This document shows positions 1-5,492 of a DNA stretch of 5,587 nucleotides, in pieces. The DNA is from a bacterium. Its GTDB lineage: Bacteria > Atribacterota > JS1 > SB-45 > 34-128. The notes beneath the pieces are model-generated. The model did no database searches and was not told the origin of the DNA. It saw only the letters and a program-made list of their open reading frames with translations. The translations under genes were made by a program, and so were the position numbers. Location: contig JAHIPN010000143.1 of assembly GCA_018894595.1 (NCBI GenBank), positions 1 to 5,587 on the forward strand, in the 5' to 3' direction. How positions within the stretch are numbered: the stretch's first letter is position 1; each line of letters begins with the position of its first letter.

Positions 1-383
1 AAGAGTTGGTCATAGGAGAGGAAAGCTTTAAGATTCTAGGGGTAAAAGTAGATGTTGCAATTGATGATGGAAGTTACAAGCATAAAGGTCTGGTTGCTGA
101 TTTATTAGAAGGAAATATTAGAGAAGGATGGTTAGCGGATCAGGTATTTGCCTGCGGACCGAAGCTTATGCTGAAAAAGATTGTAGGTATTTCTTTAAAT
201 GCCCATATTAATTGCCAGGTATCTTTGGAAGAACGAATGGCTTGTGGAATAGGTGCTTGCTTAGGCTGTGTTTGCAAAATAAAAATTAAAGATAAAAAAG
301 AAAACAAAATTAAGTATGAATTTAAAAGAATCTGTGTGGATGGCCCTGTCTTTGAAGGAAGTGAGGTGGTCTGGGATGATTAA
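1..383 (+). CDS. pyrK: Dihydroorotate dehydrogenase B, electron transfer subunit (3' part, 5' end outside window)
   Basis: PyrK carries FAD and a [2Fe-2S] cluster and passes electrons from PyrD to NAD+ during dihydroorotate oxidation. Only about the last 127 codons are present. The reading frame is open from base 3, so the TTG at 6 is an internal codon and not a start. The fragment shows the end of the ferredoxin-reductase-like nucleotide-binding fold, with the CGP motif (Cys codon at 153) followed by KLM. Next comes the cluster-binding region: Cys codons at 243, 258 and 267 (spacing C-x4-C-x2-C) and a last Cys at 333 in the sequence ICVDGPVF, which is the PyrK pattern. An extra Cys at 273 lies just after the third ligand. 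The stop overlaps the start of pyrD by 8 bases, so the two subunits are probably translationally coupled. Identification is secure; full length and start are not visible. Confidence 0.95.
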   Translation, partial: ELVIGEESFKILGVKVDVAIDDGSYKHKGLVADLLEGNIREGWLADQVFACGPKLMLKKIVGISLNAHINCQVSLEERMACGIGACLGCVCKIKIKDKKENKIKYEFKRICVDGPVFEGSEVVWDD

Positions 384-1305
384 TAAACCAAATCTAGAAG
401 TGGAAATAGCCGGGATAAAATTAAAAAATCCGGTGATGACTGCTTCAGGTACTTTTGGCTATGGTGAAGAGTTTTCTCCCTTTATTGATTTGGATAGATT
501 GGGGGCAATGGTTTTAAAGGGAATCACCTTAAAACCAAAGAGAGGAAATCCACCTCCTCGAATTATAGAAACTCCCTCGGGGATGCTTAATGCTATTGGT
601 TTACAGAATGTAGGGGTGGAAGTTTTAATTAAAGAAAAATTGCCTTATTTACAAAAATTCAATACTCCGGTGATTATAAATATCTCCGGGGATACCATAG
701 AAGAATATGTGGAATTAGCTCAAAGATTAGGAGAAGTTTCTAAGGAGATGGGAGTTGCTGGTCTGGAGGTCAACATTTCCTGTCCTAATGTCAAAAATGG
801 AGATATGGCATGGGGGACAGATGCTAAAGCAACTTATAAAATTGTAAGTAGTATTCGGAAAGTTACCACTCTCCCTCTTATCGTAAAATTGACTCCTAAT
901 GTTACAGATATAAAAATAATTGCCCAAGCTGCTGAAGAAGCAGGAGCGGATGCTTTATCTCTAATAAATACTTTAGTGGGTATGGCAGTAGATATTGATT
1001 CTCGCAAACCTAAATTAGCTAATATCAGTGGTGGTCTGTCCGGTCCGGCGGTAAAACCGGTAGCCCTCTGGTTGGTCTGGCAGGTATTTCAGACGGTAAA
1101 GATCCCGATTATCGGAATAGGGGGGATAATAAAAATTGAGGATGCCCTGGAATTTATCATTGCTGGAGCCCGGGCAATAGAGATAGGAACAGCAAATTTT
1201 GTAAATCCCAGGGTAACTATTGAAATTATAGAAGGAATAGAAAAATATCTTATAGAAAATAACATTAAAGATATAAATGAATTAGTAGGAAGTATGAAAA
1301 TTTAA
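376..1305 (+). CDS. pyrD: Dihydroorotate dehydrogenase, class 1B catalytic subunit
   Basis: This FMN enzyme oxidises dihydroorotate to orotate in the cytoplasm and works as a complex with PyrK. The protein is 309 residues, normal for class 1B. Visible family features are [10 protein letters not shown] near residues 23-32, the substrate-loop region NAIGLQN, and [10 protein letters not shown] with the Cys at residue 136, which serves as the catalytic base in class 1 enzymes. VKLTPN follows, then the phosphate/FMN-binding segments ISGGLSG and GIGGI, and a C-terminal IGTANF. The frame is open further upstream to an ATG at 316, but ATG 376 was chosen because homologues begin with a short segment followed by the [17 protein letters not shown] strand, and because GAGGTGG (363-369) sits 6 bases before it. 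It overlaps pyrK by 8 bases and precedes pyrF by 20. Confidence 0.96.
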   Translation: MINKPNLEVEIAGIKLKNPVMTASGTFGYGEEFSPFIDLDRLGAMVLKGITLKPKRGNPPPRIIETPSGMLNAIGLQNVGVEVLIKEKLPYLQKFNTPVIINISGDTIEEYVELAQRLGEVSKEMGVAGLEVNISCPNVKNGDMAWGTDAKATYKIVSSIRKVTTLPLIVKLTPNVTDIKIIAQAAEEAGADALSLINTLVGMAVDIDSRKPKLANISGGLSGPAVKPVALWLVWQVFQTVKIPIIGIGGIIKIEDALEFIIAGARAIEIGTANFVNPRVTIEIIEGIEKYLIENNIKDINELVGSMKI

Positions 1306-1325
1306 TAAAAATAGGGAGAGAGAAG

Positions 1326-2051
1326 ATGAAATTATCCGCAAAAGAAAGATTGGTTCTGGCTCTGGATGTAGACGATTTTAAAAAAGCAGAGGAATTGGTG
1401 GGTGAATTAAGTGATTATGTGGGGGTATTTAAAGTTGGAAGCCAACTATTTACTGCTGAGGGGGCTAAGGTAGTTGATATGGTAAACAAAAAGGGAGGTA
1501 AGGTTTTTTTGGATTTAAAATTTCACGATATACCCAATACCGTTGCTCGGGCGGCTGAAGTAGCTACTAAATTGGGGGTATATATTTTTAATGTCCATAC
1601 CTCCGGGGGATATGAAATGATGAAAGCAGCCGCTGAGGCCAGTAAAAAAATTAGTTTGAGTTTAGGTATTAGAAAACCTATAATTTTAGGAGTAACTTTA
1701 CTTACCAGTATCAATCAGGAAATTTTAGAAAAAGAGATAGGCATAAAAAAAAGATTAGGAGAACAAGTAGTTCATCTGGCTAAATTAGCTAAAACTGCCG
1801 GTCTTGATGGAGTGGTAGCTTCTTCCTGGGAGATTAAGGAGATAAGAAAGGACTGTGGAGAAGATTTTGTAATTTTAACTCCCGGGATACGTCCTGCGGG
1901 CAAATCTTCCGATGACCAGAAAAGAGTAATGACTCCCCGGGAAGCCATAAAATTAGGGGCTGATTTTTTGGTAATAGGAAGGCCGATAAGAAATGCCGCT
2001 AATCCGGTAGAAGCAGCAAAAGAAATATTAAGAGAAATAGAGGGAGATTAA
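1326..2051 (+). CDS. pyrF: Orotidine-5'-phosphate decarboxylase
   Basis: PyrF converts OMP to UMP, the last step of the pathway. The protein is 241 residues, typical for the bacterial short (group I) form. It shows LALDVDD near the N-terminus (Asp14), FKVG with Lys36, the diagnostic DLKFHDIPNT segment (Asp63, Lys65, Asp68, forming the D-x-K-x-x-D active-site motif), FNVHTSGG, LTPGIRPAG in the phosphate-loop region, and IGRPI with Arg219, which contacts the substrate phosphate in the family. The start is set by AGGGAG (1313-1318) 7 bases before ATG 1326. It lies 20 bases after pyrD and 3 before pyrE, so it is part of the same transcript. All key residues are present and nothing looks broken. 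Confidence 0.97.
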   Translation: MKLSAKERLVLALDVDDFKKAEELVGELSDYVGVFKVGSQLFTAEGAKVVDMVNKKGGKVFLDLKFHDIPNTVARAAEVATKLGVYIFNVHTSGGYEMMKAAAEASKKISLSLGIRKPIILGVTLLTSINQEILEKEIGIKKRLGEQVVHLAKLAKTAGLDGVVASSWEIKEIRKDCGEDFVILTPGIRPAGKSSDDQKRVMTPREAIKLGADFLVIGRPIRNAANPVEAAKEILREIEGD

Positions 2052-2054
2052 AAG

Positions 2055-2639
2055 ATGATTATAAAAACAGAAGAGGTAATGAAAAAATTTGAAGATGCGG
2101 GAGCTATACAGAAAGGACATTTTAAATTAACCTCAGGAGTGCATAGCGATACTTATATTCAATGTGCCCAAATTATGCAACATCCAGAATTTATGCATAA
2201 TCTTTGCAGTGAACTGGGGAAGAAGTTTAGAGGAGACGATATTGATGTAATCGTGGGACCCGCTATCGGAGGCATTATTATGGCTCACGTGATGGCTCGA
2301 GTATTAGGGCCCTGGGTGAAAGCAATCTTTACCGAAAGAGAAAATGGTAAGATGACCCTACGGCGTAGTTTTGAGATAAACCCGGGAGAAAAAGTAATAG
2401 TAGTGGAAGATGTCACTACCACCGGAAGCTCGGTAAGGGAAGTTATAGATATCGTAAAATCAAGAAAGGGAAAAGTTGTAGGAGTAGGAGTATTGATTGA
2501 CCGAAGCGGAGGAAAAGTAGATTTTGGAATAAAGACTGAAAAACTCCTGACTGTAGATATAAAGACATATCTTCCTGAGGAATGCCCTTTATGTAAAAAA
2601 GGAATTCCAGTAGTAAAACCAGGGAGTCGAGAGCTTTGA
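2055..2639 (+). CDS. pyrE: Orotate phosphoribosyltransferase
   Basis: PyrE joins orotate to PRPP to form OMP. The protein is 194 residues, in the normal range. It begins with the region containing HFKLTSGVHSDTYIQC, continues with VGPAIGGIIMAHVMAR, and has the PRPP-binding motif VIVVEDVTTTGSS around residues 114-126, with the acidic pair Glu118-Asp119 and the TTTGSS loop. The C-terminus carries a CPLC pair followed by KKGIPVVKPGSR, seen in one branch of bacterial and archaeal PyrE proteins. AGGGAG (2041-2046) lies 8 bases before the start, inside the end of pyrF. This is the last gene of the pyr cluster in the window. I see no convincing G+C-rich terminator directly after its stop codon. Confidence 0.96.
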   Translation: MIIKTEEVMKKFEDAGAIQKGHFKLTSGVHSDTYIQCAQIMQHPEFMHNLCSELGKKFRGDDIDVIVGPAIGGIIMAHVMARVLGPWVKAIFTERENGKMTLRRSFEINPGEKVIVVEDVTTTGSSVREVIDIVKSRKGKVVGVGVLIDRSGGKVDFGIKTEKLLTVDIKTYLPEECPLCKKGIPVVKPGSREL

Positions 2640-2684
2640 AAGAAGTATTAATTTAAAGAGATTAGAATTTTAAAAAATGGTTAA

Positions 2685-2918
2685 ATGGTTTCGATATCCA
2701 AAGTAATGATAATGCTAAAAGGTAAGATAGTGATAAGACTTTTTAAAAGTTATCTTATTCTCAAAAGGAAGCTCTATCAAGGAAACCATTTTTGGAGTTG
2801 GGGATATTGTGTAAGTACTACAGGTTTGGATGAGAATAAAATAAGAAAATATATAGAATATCAAGAAGAAAAAGAAAAAAGCGAAGATGATAAGCAACAA
2901 GAATTTAGCCTCTTTTAG
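2685..2918 (+). pseudogene. tnpA: Truncated IS200/IS605-family TnpA transposase (C-terminal part)
   Basis: TnpA of IS200/IS605 elements is a small single-strand DNA transposase (HUH family, about 140-150 residues) that works as a dimer. This 77-residue frame matches only its C-terminal half: SISKVM, LKGK, IRLFKSY, then GNHFWSWGYCVSTTGLDE and IRKYIEYQEEKEK, ending FSLF. The Tyr at residue 56 and the Gln four residues later correspond to the catalytic Tyr/Gln helix of the family. The N-terminal half with the His-hydrophobic-His metal site is absent. A stop codon (TAA 2682-2684) lies directly before the ATG, and upstream sequence does not continue the protein. The first ATG has no good ribosome binding site. 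It is therefore a decayed fragment, not an active transposase. Family assignment is confident; the exact element boundaries are not visible. Confidence 0.85.
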
Positions 2919-2937
2919 AGACCTCTTTCTTGACTCC

Positions 2938-2956
2938 AACTGCTATGCAGGCGGTT
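2938..2956 (+). mobile_element. Possible right-end hairpin of the IS200/IS605 remnant
   Basis: AACTGC (2938-2943) pairs with GCGGTT (2951-2956), with one T-G wobble, around a 7-base loop. It lies 20 bases after the tnpA stop. IS200/IS605 elements carry subterminal hairpins at their ends that TnpA recognises as single-stranded DNA, so position and size fit a right end. A transcription terminator is less likely because the T run starts 19 bases after the stem. Confidence 0.4.
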
Positions 2957-3025
2957 TGTTTACTTTAATAGAGGATTTTTTTTCTAAAGGGCGTAATATT
3001 ATTTTAGGATATATTTGAATATAAC

Positions 3026-3034
3026 TGGTATTAT
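3026..3034 (+). promoter_or_regulatory. Possible extended -10 promoter for the LuxR-type gene
   Basis: TGG followed by TATTAT (3029-3034) fits the extended -10 form TGn-TATAAT with one mismatch. No good -35 lies at the usual distance. The predicted start near 3041 would leave a leader of about 25 bases before the ATG at 3066. The call is weak because the region is very A+T-rich. Confidence 0.3.
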
Positions 3035-3065
3035 TTACAGAAATAAATAAATTAATAGGAATACA

Positions 3066-3974
3066 ATGAGAATTGTAAAAATACTAAAAAAAGAGAAAAT
3101 ACTAATACAAATAGAATTGTTAATAATTGTTGTTGCAACGTTATTTATATTATCAGGGTTTTTTGTTTATAAACATATTGATAATTTAACACGATCTTCT
3201 GAAGAAATATATAAAAAAACAACCGAGGGTACTATAGAAATTAGATTATTAGAAGAGCAATTGAATCACTTTGAAACTTTATATACGTTAGGGTTAATAG
3301 GGAAAGCTGATATAAATAAGATAAATGATGTTGCTAGTGAAACAATAACTAATTTAGCAACTGTGATAAAAATATATCCTGAAAGTGTTTATGTTGTTAA
3401 TATAAGTAATAGTGTAATATCAATGCTGAAAATATTTGATGATATAGAAAAAGAAGGTTTTAATGAACTAGAATTAGAAAATTTAACTAACAAGATTGAC
3501 CAAATAAAAAATGATATAATTTCCTTTAAAGCTTCAAATAGGTTAAAAGGGACTAATGAAATAAAGAAAATTGAAAATTTGTCAAAAACTTCGAATAATA
3601 TATTATTTATTTTATTTATTTCAAATGCCTTATTATTAATTTTCTTTGGAATTTATGTAGCCAGGATACTATCTAAGAGGCTCAGAAAAGTTTCACAATC
3701 TTTACAAGATTTAATACAAATAGAAATTGATACAAAAGAAAAAAAACAATATGCGGAGCCAACTTGGCTAAAGGAAATGAACGAGAGAGAGAAAGAGATT
3801 TTAACTTTAATAGCACAGGGTCATACAAATAAAGAAATTTCAAAGAAAATATTTATTGCAGAACAAACAGTTAAAAACTATGTTAGTGATATATATAACA
3901 AAATTGGCTTACATGATAGAGCGCAAGTATCTATTCTGGCTATTAAAGCAGGGATAGGTCAATCAAAAGAATAG
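3066..3974 (+). CDS. Membrane-anchored LuxR-type transcriptional regulator with extracytoplasmic sensor domain
   Basis: The 302-residue protein has a hydrophobic segment at about residues 12-36, a hydrophilic helix-rich stretch of about 140 residues, a second hydrophobic segment at about 179-200, a charged helical linker, and a LuxR/GerE-type helix-turn-helix at about 234-298. The last contains MNEREKEILTLIAQGHTNKEI and then TVKNYVSDIYNKIGLHDRAQ, the family's conserved Glu, Gly and recognition-helix pattern. The two segments place the middle outside the membrane and the DNA-binding part inside. The middle is lysine- and glutamate-rich with heptad-like spacing, recalling four-helix-bundle sensor domains of chemoreceptors and sensor kinases. 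No kinase, receiver or HAMP domain is evident, so signal and DNA binding lie in one chain. AGGAA (3057-3061) precedes the ATG by 4 bases. A binding-protein gene follows after 55 bases, a likely partner. The ligand is unknown. Confidence 0.85.
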   Translation: MRIVKILKKEKILIQIELLIIVVATLFILSGFFVYKHIDNLTRSSEEIYKKTTEGTIEIRLLEEQLNHFETLYTLGLIGKADINKINDVASETITNLATVIKIYPESVYVVNISNSVISMLKIFDDIEKEGFNELELENLTNKIDQIKNDIISFKASNRLKGTNEIKKIENLSKTSNNILFILFISNALLLIFFGIYVARILSKRLRKVSQSLQDLIQIEIDTKEKKQYAEPTWLKEMNEREKEILTLIAQGHTNKEISKKIFIAEQTVKNYVSDIYNKIGLHDRAQVSILAIKAGIGQSKE

Positions 3975-4002
3975 TAAAATCACAATGTTAAGGCGGATTT
4001 AA

Positions 4003-4019
4003 TACAATATAGAAAGGAG
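4003..4019 (+). promoter_or_regulatory. Possible -10 box and strong ribosome binding site before the binding-protein gene
   Basis: TACAAT (4003-4008) matches the -10 consensus at five of six positions but has no recognisable -35 at 16-18 bases, which would suit an activator-dependent promoter or mere chance. AAAGGAG (4013-4019) is a strong Shine-Dalgarno sequence 10 bases before ATG 4030, stronger than the site in front of the regulator gene. If there is no promoter here, the gene is cotranscribed with the regulator. Confidence 0.35.
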
Positions 4020-4029
4020 TGGTTATTAA

Positions 4030-5064
4030 ATGTTATTTATTTTTAAAATATTTAAAAATAAATATATTCAAATATTTCTTATTATAATGTTGATACTATT
4101 CACTAATAATTGCTTATTTGAAAATAAAGTATTTTGTAATGATAAAATAGATATTGTTCTATATTCTTCAATGAAAAAAACACAATTAAAAGCATTACAG
4201 AAAGGGTTTACTAATAAATACCCCGAAATTAATATGAATTATTATTCTGCAGGTACCGGAGAAATTATTGATAAAATATTGAATGAAGACAAAATAGGGG
4301 ATATAAAAGCCGATATCATGTGGATTGGAGATCCTACATATTATTATATATTAAAAGAAAGAGGCATATTACTTCCTTATGAGTCAGAAGAAGCTTTGAC
4401 TATCCCATCTGCACTTAAAGATAAAGATAATTACTTTTGCGCAGCTAGGATTGTTACATTAGGATTAATATATAATACGGAATTAGTCATTAATAATATT
4501 CCTAATAGTTGGAATGATTTATTAAAGCCCTGCTTTAATAATAAAGTAATTATGACTAATCCGTCAATTTCAGGCACTACATTTTATACTGTAGCTGCTT
4601 TAATCCAAAATAAAAACTTTGGTTGGAACTATATTTATGACTTGAAGAAAAATGGGATAAAAATAGTTGATAATTCTGTTACAGTTATTGACAAGATTGC
4701 AGAAGGAGAGTTTGATATTGGGATAGGTGCAATATATATTGCAAAGACAAAGAAGGAAGAAGGCTATCCTGTTGATTTTGTTTACCCACAAGAAGGGATT
4801 ATTGCTGTTCCCAGTCCTATTACAATTTTTAAATCAACTAAAAATGTTGAAGCTGCCAAAAAACTTTATGATTATATTATTTCTATTGAAGGACAGTTAA
4901 TACTTATGAAAGAAAATGTAATTCCTGTTCGTCCTGAAGTGAAGCTAAAGGACTCAATAAATATTAAAGAAGCTGTAAAAAGGGCGTTTCCAGTAAATGT
5001 TAACAAACTATTATATGATAAAGGAAAAATGCTTATAGATTTTAAAAAAATAATGAATAATTAA
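4030..5064 (+). CDS. Exported ABC-type substrate-binding protein (FbpA/AfuA/PgtC-like)
   Basis: The 344-residue protein starts with a basic stretch and a hydrophobic segment (about residues 12-25), an export signal. Cys28 and Cys36 follow, but neither has a standard lipobox, so lipid anchoring is uncertain. The mature part has the order typical of iron/organophosphate-type binding proteins: DIVLYSSMKKTQ at the first strand, GFTNKYP, a YSAGTGEI loop (about 72-79), KADIMWIGDP (about 93-102), then GEFDIGIG (226-233), VYPQEG (251-256) and IISIEGQ near 283-289. The adjacent tyrosine pair that binds ferric iron in FbpA is not seen in the expected C-terminal-lobe region (GAIYIAKTKKEEG is there instead). 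Organic phosphates or other anions are therefore as plausible as iron. No permease or ATPase gene lies beside it in the window; the upstream neighbour is a membrane regulator. This suggests a sensing role, alone or besides transport. The true ligand cannot be read from sequence. Confidence 0.88.
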   Translation: MLFIFKIFKNKYIQIFLIIMLILFTNNCLFENKVFCNDKIDIVLYSSMKKTQLKALQKGFTNKYPEINMNYYSAGTGEIIDKILNEDKIGDIKADIMWIGDPTYYYILKERGILLPYESEEALTIPSALKDKDNYFCAARIVTLGLIYNTELVINNIPNSWNDLLKPCFNNKVIMTNPSISGTTFYTVAALIQNKNFGWNYIYDLKKNGIKIVDNSVTVIDKIAEGEFDIGIGAIYIAKTKKEEGYPVDFVYPQEGIIAVPSPITIFKSTKNVEAAKKLYDYIISIEGQLILMKENVIPVRPEVKLKDSINIKEAVKRAFPVNVNKLLYDKGKMLIDFKKIMNN

Positions 5065-5077
5065 TTTTTTTAACAAG

Positions 5078-5106
5078 TTGACTTCTATTTATAAATAATA
5101 AATAAT
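5078..5106 (+). promoter_or_regulatory. Sigma-70-type promoter directly before the long hairpin
   Basis: TTGACT (5078-5083) and AATAAT (5101-5106) each match the consensus at five of six positions and are separated by exactly 17 bases. The predicted transcription start, about 5111-5114, falls at the left foot of the hairpin that begins at 5110. No open reading frame follows closely, so the likely product is a small RNA. The surrounding A+T-richness raises the chance of a false -10, but the TTGACT and spacing are good. Confidence 0.5.
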
Positions 5107-5109
5107 TTT

Positions 5110-5267
5110 AACCCTCATTTTATTGGGGAAACTTGCATAATTATCTTAAAAGACAATTTTCATTAATATGTTTTGGTTGTCTGAAAGATTAGCCATTGTA
5201 TATTGACGAAAATTATTAATCAAAGAATTATGTGAGTTTCTGATTTTAAAATGAGGGTTTTATTTTT
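5110..5267 (+). ncRNA. Candidate hairpin RNA of about 150 nt (or palindromic MITE-like element)
   Basis: The whole segment folds back on itself by hand. A perfect 13-bp stem joins 5110-5122 to 5247-5259. A 15-bp stem with two G-T wobbles joins 5128-5142 to 5226-5240. Then come 5145-5147 with 5223-5225, 5155-5161 with 5208-5214, 5163-5171 with 5198-5206 (three wobbles), 5174-5179 with 5190-5195 (two wobbles), and a tip 5180-5182 with 5186-5188 closing on GAA. That is 56 pairs in 150 bases. The right foot runs into TTTTATTTTT (5258-5267), a U-rich end suited to termination. With the promoter just upstream this resembles an independent small RNA. Alternatives are a decayed miniature inverted-repeat element or an elaborate terminator of the preceding gene. 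I do not recognise a known RNA family. Confidence 0.45.
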
Positions 5268-5290
5268 CATGATTATCTATTTTCAAAAAC

Positions 5291-5371
5291 AGTACTAGGG
5301 TACTAATCGAATTTTAAAATAGTACTGTGGTAAGAAATTACATTTTTGCTTAATTTAAGTACTGCAGTACG
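5291..5371. promoter_or_regulatory. Three copies of the dyad AGTAC-N4-GTACT, a likely operator array
   Basis: Site 1 (5291-5304) is a perfect dyad, AGTAC-TAGG-GTACT. Site 2 (5321-5334) is AGTAC-TGTG-GTAAG. Site 3 (5358-5371) is AGTAC-TGCA-GTACG and contains the 12-bp perfect palindrome GTACTGCAGTAC. The starts are 30 and 37 bases apart, and the last copy abuts the -35 box of the downstream promoter. Repeated dyads upstream of a promoter are typical of sites for a dimeric activator. The LuxR-type protein encoded at 3066-3974 is a candidate binder, but only by proximity. Confidence 0.5.
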
Positions 5372-5399
5372 TTGATTTTTTAAAATCAGAATATATTAT
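5372..5399 (+). promoter_or_regulatory. Possible promoter for the downstream gene
   Basis: TTGATT (5372-5377) and TATTAT (5394-5399) are separated by 16 bases and match the consensus at four and five of six positions. Other A+T-rich hexamers nearby make the exact -10 uncertain. The start would lie near 5406, giving a leader of roughly 150 nt that contains the tandem repeats. The -35 box directly follows the third dyad, an arrangement seen at activator-dependent promoters. Confidence 0.4.
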
Positions 5400-5420
5400 A
5401 AAGTTATAAATTTTAAGCCA

Positions 5421-5492
5421 GAAAACCCGTTAGTGTAAACTTTAGTGGGGTAGTTAGAAAACCCGTTAGTGTAAACTTTAGTGGGGTAGTTA
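5421..5492. repeat. Two perfect tandem copies of a 36-bp unit with internal 12-bp periodicity
   Basis: Bases 5421-5456 are repeated exactly at 5457-5492, with no spacer; the next five bases (GAAAA) begin a third copy that then diverges. Inside the unit TTAG recurs every 12 bases: at 5430, 5442, 5454, 5466, 5478 and 5490, with one more at 5501. Three 12-mers, TTAGTGTAAACT, TTAGTGGGGTAG and TTAGAAAACCCG, therefore make the 36-bp unit. Each unit also holds ACCC and GGGT segments able to pair. The repeats lie in the presumed leader of the gene starting at 5554. Perfect identity suggests recent duplication or active maintenance. Confidence 0.9.

Larger units (their letters stand above)
2640..3065. 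other. Gene-poor junction between the pyr operon and the regulator unit
   Basis: These 426 bases hold no intact gene. They contain the transposase remnant at 2685-2918, a hairpin at 2938-2956, a run of eight T at 2976-2983, and a possible extended -10 promoter just before the next gene. The first 45 bases after pyrE show no hairpin that could be defended as a terminator. Base composition shifts toward A+T downstream of this stretch. Confidence 0.7.

Noticed and set aside
316..375. Upstream in-frame extension of PyrD to an ATG at 316
   Set aside because: The extra 20 residues lie entirely within the PyrK reading frame, do not resemble PyrD N-termini, and ATG 376 has a well-placed GAGGTGG.
727..927. 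Minus-strand open frame within pyrD
   Set aside because: It is antisense to conserved PyrD coding sequence and its translation shows no recognisable family; the similar minus-strand frames over pyrF, tnpA and the binding-protein gene were rejected for the same reason.
2683..2791. 10-bp inverted repeat AAATGGTTTC (2683-2692) and GAAACCATTT (2782-2791)
   Set aside because: The right arm encodes the conserved GNHF part of TnpA, so the match is most likely coincidental, and the arms are about 90 bases apart.
2814..2819. Extra AGTACT hexamer that might extend the operator array
   Set aside because: It lies inside the tnpA coding remnant as Ser-Thr codons and lacks the second half-site.
2963..2989. 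CTTTA/TAAAG pairing around the T run as a terminator
   Set aside because: Only five A+T-rich pairs across a 17-base loop, with the T run inside the loop and not after the stem.
5291..5304. FapR-type operator, because of AGTA and TACT halves
   Set aside because: As I recall the FapR operator, the AGTA and TACT halves are 5 bases apart; here they are 6 apart, and the other two sites depart further from it.
5421..5492. CRISPR array, suggested by a 36-bp repeat
   Set aside because: The copies are directly adjacent with no spacer, only two are present, and the unit itself breaks into 12-bp subrepeats.
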